The position numbers and the translations under genes are program-made. From assembly GCA_002686355.1 (NCBI GenBank), contig NZBV01000022.1, forward strand, positions 1 to 32,555: a DNA stretch of 32,555 bases. The letters run 5' to 3'. The stretch is from Candidatus Pacearchaeota archaeon. GTDB taxonomy: Archaea > Nanobdellota > Nanobdellia > Pacearchaeales > GW2011-AR1. The notes under the pieces are model-generated. The model saw only the letters and a program-made list of their open reading frames with translations, was not told the origin of the DNA and did no database searches. Below, piece by piece: positions 7,973 to 15,801 of the stretch (positions within the stretch are counted from its first letter, which is position 1; the number at the start of each line of letters is the position of its first letter).

Positions 7973-9505
7973 ATGCCAGAAAATTCCCCCTCAATCAAAG
8001 AACAACGAATTAGAAAAATCACGCATTTGTATTACTCGCGAAAAGACGTGCAAAAAGCAATGTTTGAGTTTTCACAAAATCGGGAAATTTCGCCACAATA
8101 TTTCGAAGGTTTTGGAAAAAGACCAGATTCTTTTCAATACCCAAATGACATTTTTGAACTTGTAAAAAAAGGAGCAACTTCATTCCATTGTTCAGAAGAA
8201 TTATGGGACAACCCTCTAAACATAATAACAGGCATGACAGAAGAACAAGCAAATGAATTGCGAATCGGCTGGGACTTGCTAATAGATGTTGATTGCAAGT
8301 GGTTTGATTACAGCAAACTCGCAGCACAGGCAATAATAAAAGTCCTTGAAAATCATCAGATAAAAAACATAGGAATAAAATTTTCTGGCTCAAAAGGATG
8401 GCACATTTTAATCCCATGGAAATCTTTTCCAAAAGAAATTGGTAATGAGCAAACTAAAGACTTGTTCCCAGAACTGCCAAGGAAAATTGTAGATTACATT
8501 CGATTTAAAACAGAAGAAGAACTCACGAAAAATCTCCCGGCGGATTTTGAAGAACAGTTTAAGAATGTTAAAATAAAAAAAGGAATAAAATGTAACCAGT
8601 GCAAGGAGATTGCAAATGAATTTATTCTTACAGATTTTTTTTGCGAGGATTGCGGAATTGGTGAGCACAGAAAACTCGCGCCAGAAGACAAGACAGAATT
8701 CAAATGCCCAAACTGTAGACAAAATTTCGAGGTAAAAAATTCAATAGATATTTACGAATGCAACAGATGTAACATCGACTCGGGAAAAAACCAGAACAAT
8801 TTTTCCCAAACAATCGAGACAGATATTTTCGAAGTTATGGGTCTTGACTTGCTTCTTGTCTCTCCCCGTCACTTATTCCGGATGCCCTATTCTCTTCATG
8901 AAAAAACAGCATTGGCAAGCATGGTCTTGAACAAAGACGAGGTTTTAGATTTTGAACTAAAAGATGCAGACTCTATGAGCATTCAGATAAAAAATTTCAT
9001 GCCAGATTCAGAAGAAGGAGAAGCAAAAGAACTTGTTATGCAGGCAGTGGATTGGGATAGGGAAAATAAAATTTTTCGCGGTGAGTCAGAAGAAAAAGTC
9101 ACAGGCAAATACGCAGAATTCAAGCCAATAAAACTTGATAGAATTTTAGAAGAAAACTTTCCCCCTTGCGTAAAAAGAATATTAAACGGACTTGCTGATG
9201 GAAGAAAAAGAACTTTGTTTGTCCTGATAAATTTATTTCGTTCTGTTGGAATGGACAAGGAAGAACTTGAAAAAAAAATCAACGAGTGGAACACAAAAAA
9301 CGAGGTTCCTCTAAAAAAAGGTTATATCATCTCCCAACTTTTATGGAGTTATAAACGAAAACCAATTATGCCTCAAAACTGCAGAACTTTTTACCAGGAT
9401 ATCGGCATTTGCACCCCTGATGAATTTTGTCCGAAAATAAAAAATCCAGTGAATTATGTTGTGAGGAAGAGTTTTGTTGGAAAGAAAAAAGAGAGAAGGA
9501 AATGA
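7973..9505 (+). CDS. priS: Single-chain archaeal DNA primase (PriS fused to PriL C-terminal domain)
   Basis: 510 residues, longer than a normal PriS. It makes the primers for replication. The PriS catalytic part has the acidic pair D105/D107 in LLIDVDCK, the nucleotide-binding SGSKGWH at 138-144, and RMPYSLHEKT at 303-312; D292 in GLDLLL is the likely third carboxylate. An insert at about 207-266 carries four CxxC pairs (C207/C210, C224/C227, C245/C248, C263/C266), which could form two zinc ribbons. Residues about 390-495 match the Fe-S domain of the large subunit PriL: PPCVKRIL (C399), PQNC (C470), GIC (C480) and DEFC (C486), followed by NPVNY. This is the arrangement described for the monomeric primase of Nanoarchaeum equitans. 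No separate priL lies in this window. Confidence 0.93.
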   Translation: MPENSPSIKEQRIRKITHLYYSRKDVQKAMFEFSQNREISPQYFEGFGKRPDSFQYPNDIFELVKKGATSFHCSEELWDNPLNIITGMTEEQANELRIGWDLLIDVDCKWFDYSKLAAQAIIKVLENHQIKNIGIKFSGSKGWHILIPWKSFPKEIGNEQTKDLFPELPRKIVDYIRFKTEEELTKNLPADFEEQFKNVKIKKGIKCNQCKEIANEFILTDFFCEDCGIGEHRKLAPEDKTEFKCPNCRQNFEVKNSIDIYECNRCNIDSGKNQNNFSQTIETDIFEVMGLDLLLVSPRHLFRMPYSLHEKTALASMVLNKDEVLDFELKDADSMSIQIKNFMPDSEEGEAKELVMQAVDWDRENKIFRGESEEKVTGKYAEFKPIKLDRILEENFPPCVKRILNGLADGRKRTLFVLINLFRSVGMDKEELEKKINEWNTKNEVPLKKGYIISQLLWSYKRKPIMPQNCRTFYQDIGICTPDEFCPKIKNPVNYVVRKSFVGKKKERRK

Positions 9506-9833
9506 CTTATCAAATCATTCCATACATTTATTTAATTAATGAAAAACTCTCTTAACAACTTCGTCAAGCGAAAAACTTGGTAGAGTCAGTAAGGCTTATA
9601 CAGTTTTGATTCTATGGGGCATTAAGGAAAATGACAAAACAAATATCACGAGGACAATTTTTGAAAACTGGAGGAACTTGGTTATAAAGGTGGGGCTATG
9701 GGAAAAACCTCTATTTTGAAGTCTTATAATCCTAAGGGAGATTTAATATCATAGGGGATTATTAAAACAACAAAACAATATCCAAAATTTTTCTTTAATA
9801 ATATTTATAAAACCTCTTAACCTATTATTTCTT
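9506..9833. other. Intergenic stretch, no convincing gene
   Basis: 328 bp between the primase and the 605-residue surface protein. It contains TATA-like words (TTATAAAGG, CTTATAAT) and an 18-codon ORF at 9631-9687 whose start (MTKQISRGQFLKTGG) resembles a Tat signal with RG in place of RR; it stops at once. The last 30 bp hold the promoter of the next gene. Otherwise I see nothing. Confidence 0.6.
9801..9812 (+). promoter_or_regulatory. TATA-like box
   Basis: ATATTTATAAAA is centred about 27 bp upstream of the ATG at 9834, so a leaderless transcript is expected. Confidence 0.5.
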
Positions 9834-11651
9834 ATGAAAAGAGGAGCGGTATTTGGCTTATTATTTATTTTGTTAGTTACATCTTTTGCTTTTGCAGAAA
9901 ACAATGAAACAAATACAACAGAAGAAACAACAACCTCAGACGATACTTCTTCAGAAGACCTTTCTCAGATTGACAAAGCCTACAAGTGTCTTGAAGACAA
10001 GGTAAAGGACGAATGTTCAACTTCGCTTGTTGATAATATTTTCACCCTGCTTGCAATTAAAGAATGTGGCGGAAAAGTTAAAGATAAATCAAACAATGAC
10101 AAATGCTGGCCAGAAAATGATTGTGATATAAAGATAACTGCTCAGGCAATGTTGGCACTTGACAAGGCGGGCTACTCAACTTCAAAAGCAAAAGATTGGC
10201 TGCTCGATCAAAACAACACGCCTGATGACCTCTATTGGTATCTTGAAATAGAAAGCTCTAAAGAGACAATATGCACAATTGAATATGATTCAAGAGATTA
10301 CATAGTAAACATTGGGACAGACAAAAAAATAAGTTCTTCTGCAGGAGGTTGTCTTAGTTTGTCTAGCGGAGATTACTGGCTGAGAATTTCCCCCTCTTGT
10401 TATGATAAGGAGTTTAAAGTCTCCTGCGACGAATCTTTTTTAACGACATTACTATTCAAGAAACAGACCTCTCCTACAATCCATGTTTCAGAGGATACCT
10501 CTTCTGCTTCTGCAGAGGGCACGACAAAAGAACAAGTCCTCTCCCTTTGTTTCACAGAAGGTAACACCTGTGATTATGAAGGAAGCTTGTGGGCTACACT
10601 GGTTTTAGACACCCTCGGTTATGATGTTTCTGCATTCATTCCTTATCTGATTACAATGGCTGATGAAAATGGAAAATTCCTTCCAGAAGCATTTTTGTAT
10701 GCACTGACTGACTATACTGACTTCAGGTCTGATTTATTATTAAAGCAAAAAGTAAAATACTGGGATGAATCAGGAGACAAGTTCTCTGATACTGCGCTTG
10801 CGCTTTACCCTTTTATCTACGAGGACTTAACAGAAAAAGACAATTCAAAAGAATGGTTGCTGGAGATTCAAGATGATGATGGTTGCTGGGATAGTGGAAG
10901 GATAAAGAGCACTGCTTTTGTCTTGGCTTCAATCTGGCCAAGAGGGGGTTATACATCTGATTCAGGAAGAACAACAGGAGGCGATTGCGAGAATTCTGGT
11001 TATTATTGTATGTCGGGTATAGAGTGCAAAGGAAATATTCTCAAAGATTATGAATGCTCAGGTGTTGCAAAATGCTGTGACCAGCCTACTACTCTAGAAT
11101 TATGCGAAGACCAAGGAGGACAAATATGTGCTTCAAATAAACTTTGCTCAGGGGGAACAACAATTAGTTCTGCTGATGCAACTGAAGGAGCTACTTGTTG
11201 TATTGGTGGAAGATGTCAGGAACCGGAAGTAACAATAGACGACTGTGAGTCTTATGGAGGAGTATGTAGGCTTTCTGATTGTGAAGGAGATGAAGAAAAA
11301 TCAGTCACTTATTCCTGTGATTATGAAGACACTTGTTGTCTAAAAAAAAGCGATGAAGGAAGTTTGTGGTGGATTTGGTTATTACTGATTTTAACAATTC
11401 TCGCGGTTGTTGCAATAGTCTTTAGAGCCCGTTTGGGATTTTATTATAAAAAGATAAAATCAAGATTTGGAAAAGGAAAAGGTCCAAAAGCCCCTCCTTC
11501 AGCATTCCCTCCAGGCCCAAGAGGTCCAGTAGGACCAAGAAGAATTCTGCCTCCATCATCTCGCAGATATCCTGTAAGGAGAAGACCTCCTGCAAAAAGA
11601 TCAGGAGAAATCGACGAAGTTCTTAAGAAGCTGAAAGATATGGGAAAATAG
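9834..11651 (+). CDS. Type I membrane surface protein with toroid-like repeats and three Cys modules
   Basis: 605 residues. Signal peptide 1-21 (cleavage near AFA/E), then a Thr/Ser/Glu-rich linker. Two helical regions, about 44-130 and 232-370, show helix-repeat spacing typical of alpha/alpha-toroid (prenyltransferase/terpenoid-cyclase-like) folds: AQAMLALDKAGY, SLWATLVLDTLGYD, DTALALYPFIYE, DDDGCWDSGRIKSTAFVLASIW. They flank a small beta-rich Cys segment. Three short Cys modules follow (about 385-415, 424-461, 471-502), each ending in CC. A membrane helix at 511-530 leads to a basic, Pro-rich cytoplasmic tail of about 75 residues. The toroid assignment rests on pattern, not a search. No catalytic residues are evident, so a binding role is more likely than an enzymatic one. 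Confidence 0.8.
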   Translation: MKRGAVFGLLFILLVTSFAFAENNETNTTEETTTSDDTSSEDLSQIDKAYKCLEDKVKDECSTSLVDNIFTLLAIKECGGKVKDKSNNDKCWPENDCDIKITAQAMLALDKAGYSTSKAKDWLLDQNNTPDDLYWYLEIESSKETICTIEYDSRDYIVNIGTDKKISSSAGGCLSLSSGDYWLRISPSCYDKEFKVSCDESFLTTLLFKKQTSPTIHVSEDTSSASAEGTTKEQVLSLCFTEGNTCDYEGSLWATLVLDTLGYDVSAFIPYLITMADENGKFLPEAFLYALTDYTDFRSDLLLKQKVKYWDESGDKFSDTALALYPFIYEDLTEKDNSKEWLLEIQDDDGCWDSGRIKSTAFVLASIWPRGGYTSDSGRTTGGDCENSGYYCMSGIECKGNILKDYECSGVAKCCDQPTTLELCEDQGGQICASNKLCSGGTTISSADATEGATCCIGGRCQEPEVTIDDCESYGGVCRLSDCEGDEEKSVTYSCDYEDTCCLKKSDEGSLWWIWLLLILTILAVVAIVFRARLGFYYKKIKSRFGKGKGPKAPPSAFPPGPRGPVGPRRILPPSSRRYPVRRRPPAKRSGEIDEVLKKLKDMGK

Positions 11652-11908
11652 ATTCCAACAATCTTTATTAAGATTCTTTGATTGGTTCTTTAATGAAACA
11701 TTTAAAATTACTAGAAGAAACATTTATACAAGAAGAGACGAAATAAGGAGAAGTGGTATTCCTCCTGTGGAAACAACTTATAAATATACAAACAAATTGA
11801 TTCAGATTTAAGAGAAATAGCCCACTATAAAACAACAAGAAAATATGTTAAGAGCAGTTCTCGTTAACAGATTCATCAATCCTGAACACCAACGAGGTGA
11901 TTAATTAA

Positions 11909-11918
11909 ATTTATATAA
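11909..11918 (+). promoter_or_regulatory. TATA-like box
   Basis: ATTTATATAA lies about 26 bp upstream of the ATG at 11940. The other 250 bp of this gap hold no convincing gene. Confidence 0.5.
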
Positions 11919-11939
11919 CCCTTTTTACTCAATCCAATT

Positions 11940-12971
11940 ATGAAACAATTAATAATATTCTCAATTTTTCTTTTTCTATTCCCTGTTGTTTCTTCAATTG
12001 AATTCACAATGAATCAAGAATTCCAGAAAGGAGAAACATTAATAGCAAAAGTTTCAGGCAACTTTATGGAGCCTATTCTTAAGGAAAATATTGGGTTTTT
12101 TAGGGGGCATGTTCGTGTGGCCATTGAGCCATTTGTGGCAAAAATCAATGAAGAATTTTACATTTATGCACACTTGCCAGAAAATTCAGATAATTATTCA
12201 ATTGTCATAACTGGAGTTAAATATTTTAAAGGAAGTAAGATTAGTGACACAAACCTGACAGAAGATTTCACAATCACAAATCAGACAGCGCAATTTTCAG
12301 TTGACAAAGGGTTTGTTGTTTCAGATGATGATTTCTATCTTGAAGTTCAAAACCTCCAGGATTTTGCAATAACGATTAATGTTGGTCAACAAACAATTTT
12401 AGGAGACACAGACGATTTTAGAGTAACAAATCCAGGAATATTAAAATCAGGAGATATTGAAAAAATAAATTTCGCAATTGGCGAATTAACAGAACCCACT
12501 TTGAAAACAATGGCTTTAACTTCAGGAGAATTTAGTTATGAGATTCTTGTGGATATATACGGGATAAGCAGAGAGGCAAAAGAAGTTGCAATGGAAGGCA
12601 AGGATTTCATTGACTTGGATGAACAAGAGAAAGAAATAATTGTTGTTGAGGAGGAATATGTCCCGACAACAACTGCTACCTGCGGAGAACTTAATGGAAC
12701 AATCTGTACTGAAGACCAAGAGTGCGATGAAGAAGTAGAATATACACCAGAGAAGGATAAGACGACTGGTAAGTGCTGTTTAGGAACCTGCACAGAAAAA
12801 CCAGAATCTTCAACAGGAGCAATAATCGGTTGGGGACTTGTGATTGTAATCATCGGATTTTTAATCTGGTTTTTAAAATTCAGATATCGGCCTGCAAAAA
12901 GAGAAATTAACCTGCTTGACATTGGCAAAGGCAAAAAACTAGAATCAAAAAAAGGCAGTACAAAATCATGA
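11940..12971 (+). CDS. Type I membrane surface protein with one Cys module
   Basis: 343 residues. Signal peptide 1-19, then a beta-rich extracellular region with several N-x-S/T sites, an acidic stretch (EEEY), and one Cys module at 248-284 (C248, C256, C262, CC279-280, C284) that matches the modules of the preceding gene. A membrane helix at 293-312 is followed by a Lys/Arg-rich tail of about 30 residues. The same order, ectodomain then CC module then helix then basic tail, in two consecutive genes suggests related surface proteins of one system. It has its own leaderless promoter. No enzyme motif is visible and function is unknown. Confidence 0.8.
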   Translation: MKQLIIFSIFLFLFPVVSSIEFTMNQEFQKGETLIAKVSGNFMEPILKENIGFFRGHVRVAIEPFVAKINEEFYIYAHLPENSDNYSIVITGVKYFKGSKISDTNLTEDFTITNQTAQFSVDKGFVVSDDDFYLEVQNLQDFAITINVGQQTILGDTDDFRVTNPGILKSGDIEKINFAIGELTEPTLKTMALTSGEFSYEILVDIYGISREAKEVAMEGKDFIDLDEQEKEIIVVEEEYVPTTTATCGELNGTICTEDQECDEEVEYTPEKDKTTGKCCLGTCTEKPESSTGAIIGWGLVIVIIGFLIWFLKFRYRPAKREINLLDIGKGKKLESKKGSTKS

Positions 12972-13010
12972 GAATTTAAGAAAAAGTTTAGTAAATAATG
13001 GTTATTCTTT

Positions 13011-13032
13011 GAAATTGCCTTCGGCAGATTTC
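13011..13032. terminator. Hairpin between convergent genes
   Basis: GAAATTGCC and GGCAGATTTC form a stem around a TTC loop, with one bulged G. It sits between two convergent units (ending at 12971 and 13161). There is no strong U-tract right after it, so the terminator call is weak. Confidence 0.3.
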
Positions 13033-13160
13033 TTCGCTAAAAAATTAATATAAATAATTATAATAAATCGGTGTTAGATGTCTCAATGGAGATTTAGTAT
13101 TAATCGTTTAAATTATGTGAAATAGGTTTTAATTGTGAGCAAAGAGAACCAATTATTATC

Positions 13161-13703
13161 TTATTTTTTTCCTCTAATTTTCTTTTTAACAACATTTTTT
13201 TTCTCAGGTTTTTTCTTTTTCTTTTCTTCTAAAATTTCTTGTAATTTTTCCTTTAACTGCTTGTTCTGGACCTGAAGAACCTTTGCAATCTCATCATAAC
13301 CATGCAGTCTTCTTGTCAGTTCATTAAGAATATCATTCCATCCGTTGTTTGTCAGTGCAATAAGTTCAGGATAAACAATTTCAATGTGAGCAGGCATATA
13401 CTTGAACATCAAAATAGCAAGATACAAAATCTCCTCAACCTCAACTTCTATCTCTGCAAAAGTCGTGTAAAACTGCTGGCTATCTTTGACAAGCATCGGC
13501 TCTTTTATCTTTTTCCCCTTAACCTGCACACCTTTTTCTTCTTTAAGCTGGTCGATAATCTTCTCCAGGGTCTCAATCAAATGCTCAGGTGGTTTTCCAA
13601 CCACATCTATAATCAGTACTGCCCTGATGTTCTTAGTCTCTTCTGGCATCTCTTCCACGCGGGTAGAAATCTTTGATTTGTTTTCTTTAGTCTGTAAACC
13701 CAT
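13161..13703 (-). CDS. Conserved archaeal protein of unknown function
   Basis: 180 residues with no signal peptide or membrane helix. Residues about 25-85 read as an alternating beta/alpha segment (IRAVLIIDVVG, a helix LIETLEKIIDQL, then a strand FAEIEVEVE), compatible with an ACT- or ferredoxin-like fold. A conserved-looking block follows (LAILMFKYMPAHIEI, ELIALTNNGWNDILNELTRR, LHGYDEIAKVL), then a coiled coil and a Lys-rich tail. I believe similar proteins occur widely in DPANN genomes, but I cannot name a family or function. Its start lies 17 bp inside the end of the ComEA-like gene, so the two are co-translated. Confidence 0.8.
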   Translation of the reverse strand: MGLQTKENKSKISTRVEEMPEETKNIRAVLIIDVVGKPPEHLIETLEKIIDQLKEEKGVQVKGKKIKEPMLVKDSQQFYTTFAEIEVEVEEILYLAILMFKYMPAHIEIVYPELIALTNNGWNDILNELTRRLHGYDEIAKVLQVQNKQLKEKLQEILEEKKKKKPEKKNVVKKKIRGKK

Positions 13704-14331
13704 TTTTATTTTTCTTTGCTTTTATCATGAACAAGACAATCAGCAAAAAACAAAACCCAATAAAGCCATATAAAGAATATTTGCCTTTGTCTAAAACTCC
13801 CTCAGTATCCTCGCTTTTTATAGTTTGTGCATTTAGGTTTATCACAGGTGCCTCAATCTCTTCTGTGGTTTGATAAGACTTTTCAGTTTGAGAATCATCA
13901 GAGCTATCCAGATAAACAGGTGTCTCTGTTTCCTGCTCATCATCTTCTTCTTCATCTTCCTCAACATGAGCCAAATCCTGCTCATCATCTTCTTCTTCAT
14001 CTTCCTCAACATGAGCCAAATCCTGCTCATCAGCTTCTTCTTCATTTTCCTCAACTTCCTCGTCCTCAACACAAGCCAAACCCTGCTCTTTTATATCAGC
14101 CAGTTTCACTTCACCGATTCCAGACACATCAATTAGTGAATCCAGATTTTCAAAAGGTCTTGCATTAACTATCTTCTCTGCAGTCACAGGCCCTACCCAG
14201 ATTATCTCATCGAGCTTTTCCTCTGAAGCAGAATTTATGTCAATCTGTTCATCAGAACAAAACGCAAAGACCAAGGGAACTCCTATTAATACAAAAAGAA
14301 ATATCAGGTTAACTTTGATTTTAGTAGTCAC
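13687..14331 (-). CDS. Exported ComEA-like helix-hairpin-helix protein with acidic repeat linker
   Basis: 214 residues. Signal peptide about 1-23, then two helix-hairpin-helix motifs at 30-86 in ComEA style: IDINSASEEKLDEI, VGP at 46-48, and DVSGIGEVKLADI. HhH pairs bind DNA backbone non-specifically. Next comes an acidic linker at 88-135 with a 15-residue repeat (EQDLAHVEEDEEEDD) twice and degenerate flanking copies, then a C-terminal helix at 185-203 with a Lys-rich end. So DNA-binding motifs appear to face outward on a membrane-anchored protein, unlike bacterial ComEA, which is anchored N-terminally. The start is GTG at 14331, supported by AGGAG six bases upstream; a TATA-like box is at 14362-14372. 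A role in DNA uptake or binding is inferred. Confidence 0.8.
   Translation of the reverse strand: MTTKIKVNLIFLFVLIGVPLVFAFCSDEQIDINSASEEKLDEIIWVGPVTAEKIVNARPFENLDSLIDVSGIGEVKLADIKEQGLACVEDEEVEENEEEADEQDLAHVEEDEEEDDEQDLAHVEEDEEEDDEQETETPVYLDSSDDSQTEKSYQTTEEIEAPVINLNAQTIKSEDTEGVLDKGKYSLYGFIGFCFLLIVLFMIKAKKNKNGFTD
13931..14065 (-). repeat. 45-bp tandem repeat encoding acidic linker
   Basis: Two perfect 45-bp copies (13931-13975 and 13976-14020) are followed by a degenerate third (14021-14065). Being in frame, they add 15 residues per copy, and the number can change by slippage without breaking the gene. Confidence 0.85.
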
Positions 14332-14337
14332 TCTGTT

Positions 14338-14342
14338 CTCCT
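14338..14342 (-). promoter_or_regulatory. Shine-Dalgarno site deciding a GTG start
   Basis: AGGAG six bases before the GTG at 14331 fixes the start of the ComEA-like gene. The leader is short, with the TATA-like box at 14362-14372. Confidence 0.55.
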
Positions 14343-14391
14343 ATAACATAATAAACAAAGGATTATATAAACTTAAAGTTTGTCGTAATCC

Positions 14392-14814
14392 TTACTCCCC
14401 TTCAAAATCAACATATTCCACATTCAGGCTTCTGCCTTGTTTTTTCCCTTTTGCAATCAATATCTTAAGAAAAATTTCCTTCTCTAACAACCATTTGCAC
14501 TTTGCCTTTTCTTCTTTGTCAAGCCAGCCATTTCTTTTGACTTCAATTCCAATAATCTCAAAACTCTTTTTTCCTCTCTTTTTAAATGCAATAAAATCAG
14601 GAAAACCTGTTCCAATTGACAATGCCCGAAGAAAGGGATTATATTTTCTTTTTGCAGGAATTAATTTGTCATTTTCAAAATCAATGTTATTCATCCATTT
14701 TGTCACAATCCAGCCCTGTGCCTTTAAATCAGTTCTGACTTTTAATTCAAAACGCGCTCCTGCAGCTCTTGCCTTTTTGCCTCTTTTAGAATTTGCTCTT
14801 TTTTTTGCATTCAT
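14392..14814 (-). CDS. PD-(D/E)XK nuclease, Holliday-junction-resolvase-like
   Basis: 140 residues. The Lys/Arg-rich N-terminus is followed by the PD-(D/E)XK core: E23 in GARFELKV, D73 in GTGFPDFIAF, and E91-x-K93 in IGIEVKRNG. The spacing fits small archaeal resolvases and related nucleases, but the second strand and the C-terminal WLLEKEIFLKILIA differ from classical Hjc, so a related nuclease of unknown substrate is possible. A TATA-like box at 14835-14845 lies 26 bp upstream. It is monocistronic between the ComEA-like and histone genes. Confidence 0.75.
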   Translation of the reverse strand: MNAKKRANSKRGKKARAAGARFELKVRTDLKAQGWIVTKWMNNIDFENDKLIPAKRKYNPFLRALSIGTGFPDFIAFKKRGKKSFEIIGIEVKRNGWLDKEEKAKCKWLLEKEIFLKILIAKGKKQGRSLNVEYVDFEGE

Positions 14815-14942
14815 AAATTAATAAATATTAAGAAGTATATAAATTTACTTTTGTAATTTAAAATTAGTACTGCCCCACATCAGACCTCGTCATGCTGTTC
14901 CGCCAGGTTTTATTATCACATTGATAAGATTCTCAAGCGAGA

Positions 14943-15128
14943 CTAAATATCACGAGCATGCAATGTCCGCCTGTGATTTGCTTTTGCGCGCTCAATTCCT
15001 TTTGCTAAAATTTCCTCAACACTTTTTTCAAGAGCCATTCCAACTTCTTCTGCAACACTTGAGACAGCATTTTCTTTATCAAGTTCTTGAACTACTTTTT
15101 TTATGTTGCTTTTAACAATCAATACCAT
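14943..15128 (-). CDS. Archaeal histone
   Basis: 61 residues with the histone fold: a short first helix (VKSNIKKVVQEL), a long central helix (VAEEVGMALEKSVEEILAKGIERAKA) and the final loop and helix ending HRRTLHARDI, where R-x-T-L and the following D-I are typical. It compacts DNA as a dimer or larger stack. It is slightly shorter than HMf-type histones and ends right after the third helix, with no tail. An AT-rich promoter precedes the ATG. The gene stands alone. Confidence 0.85.
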   Translation of the reverse strand: MVLIVKSNIKKVVQELDKENAVSSVAEEVGMALEKSVEEILAKGIERAKANHRRTLHARDI

Positions 15129-15182
15129 AATTTAATTAATGAATTATTTATTTTAAATGTTTTTCTAATAAATTTTCTTTTA

Positions 15183-15767
15183 CTATTCCAACCCAATATC
15201 TTCTTTTATTTTTTTCAGTGCGTCAATTGAAATCTGAAAAAATTCATTAATGTCTAGTTCTGTTTCTTCAATTTTTCTTATTAAATCCCGATTACAGTTT
15301 GCTGCAAAACTTTTGTCCTTGAATTTTTTCTTCAAACCTTTGACTTCCATATCTGAAATCTTTTTTCCTCTCATCAGAGCATACGCATGAATAATTCCTG
15401 TCATTGTTTCTGCTGCAGCAAGAGCATGCTCAACTTTCTTTGATCTCTGTTTCTCCTTCAACATCAGAATTTCATTATAACCATAACCATGCGACTGCAC
15501 AACTTCGATAAACTCGTCATCAAAACCAGCTTCTCTTAAAATCTCTTCTGCCTTGATTGTATGTTCTGCCCAATTATCCCGTGTCAAAGCCCAATCAACA
15601 TCATGCAGCAAACCAAGCATCCCCCAATAATCAGTATCTTCCCCAAATTTCTCAGCTAACCCCCTCATAATTGCCTCTGATTCAAGATAATGATTCATAT
15701 CAGATTCTGTCTGGTCATATTTTTTAAGAAGTTCTAACGCTTGTTCGCGTGTGATTGGAAACATCAT
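15183..15767 (-). CDS. HD-domain hydrolase (COG2316-like)
   Basis: 194 residues. The metal-binding HD signature is spread as H26 (MNHYLES), H55-D56 (GLLHDVDW), H69 (WAEHT) and H93 (VQSHGYG), followed by a helix (AAAETMTGIIHA) with Glu where some families have Asp. Such proteins are predicted phosphohydrolases. The length and the NHYLES-LLHDVDW pattern match the predicted-hydrolase group COG2316. The substrate is unknown. A TATA-like box (about 15791-15800) follows the lysS stop, and a perfect 7-bp inverted repeat covers the start codon. Confidence 0.85.
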   Translation of the reverse strand: MMFPITREQALELLKKYDQTESDMNHYLESEAIMRGLAEKFGEDTDYWGMLGLLHDVDWALTRDNWAEHTIKAEEILREAGFDDEFIEVVQSHGYGYNEILMLKEKQRSKKVEHALAAAETMTGIIHAYALMRGKKISDMEVKGLKKKFKDKSFAANCNRDLIRKIEETELDINEFFQISIDALKKIKEDIGLE

Positions 15768-15779
15768 GGAATCATGATG
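15762..15779. promoter_or_regulatory. Perfect inverted repeat over a start codon
   Basis: CATCATG-GAAT-CATGATG spans the first two ATG codons of the HD gene and the predicted transcription start. It could act as a DNA operator or as a start-codon hairpin if transcription begins upstream. Confidence 0.3.
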
Positions 15780-15801
15780 GACAAAATCTATTTAAGGTTT
15801 T

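Noticed and set aside
9631..9687. ORF starting MTKQISRGQFLKTGG that resembles a Tat signal peptide
   Set aside because: It has RG rather than RR and stops after 18 codons; no coding continuation was found in any frame.
13931..14065. Direct repeats considered as a CRISPR-like array
   Set aside because: The copies are contiguous 45-bp units without spacers and encode an in-frame acidic repeat.
14870..14915. Possible 5S rRNA fragment (words such as CTGGCGG and GGCAGTACT)
   Set aside because: Too short, and the helices of 5S rRNA cannot be formed; reported only as a GC-rich patch.
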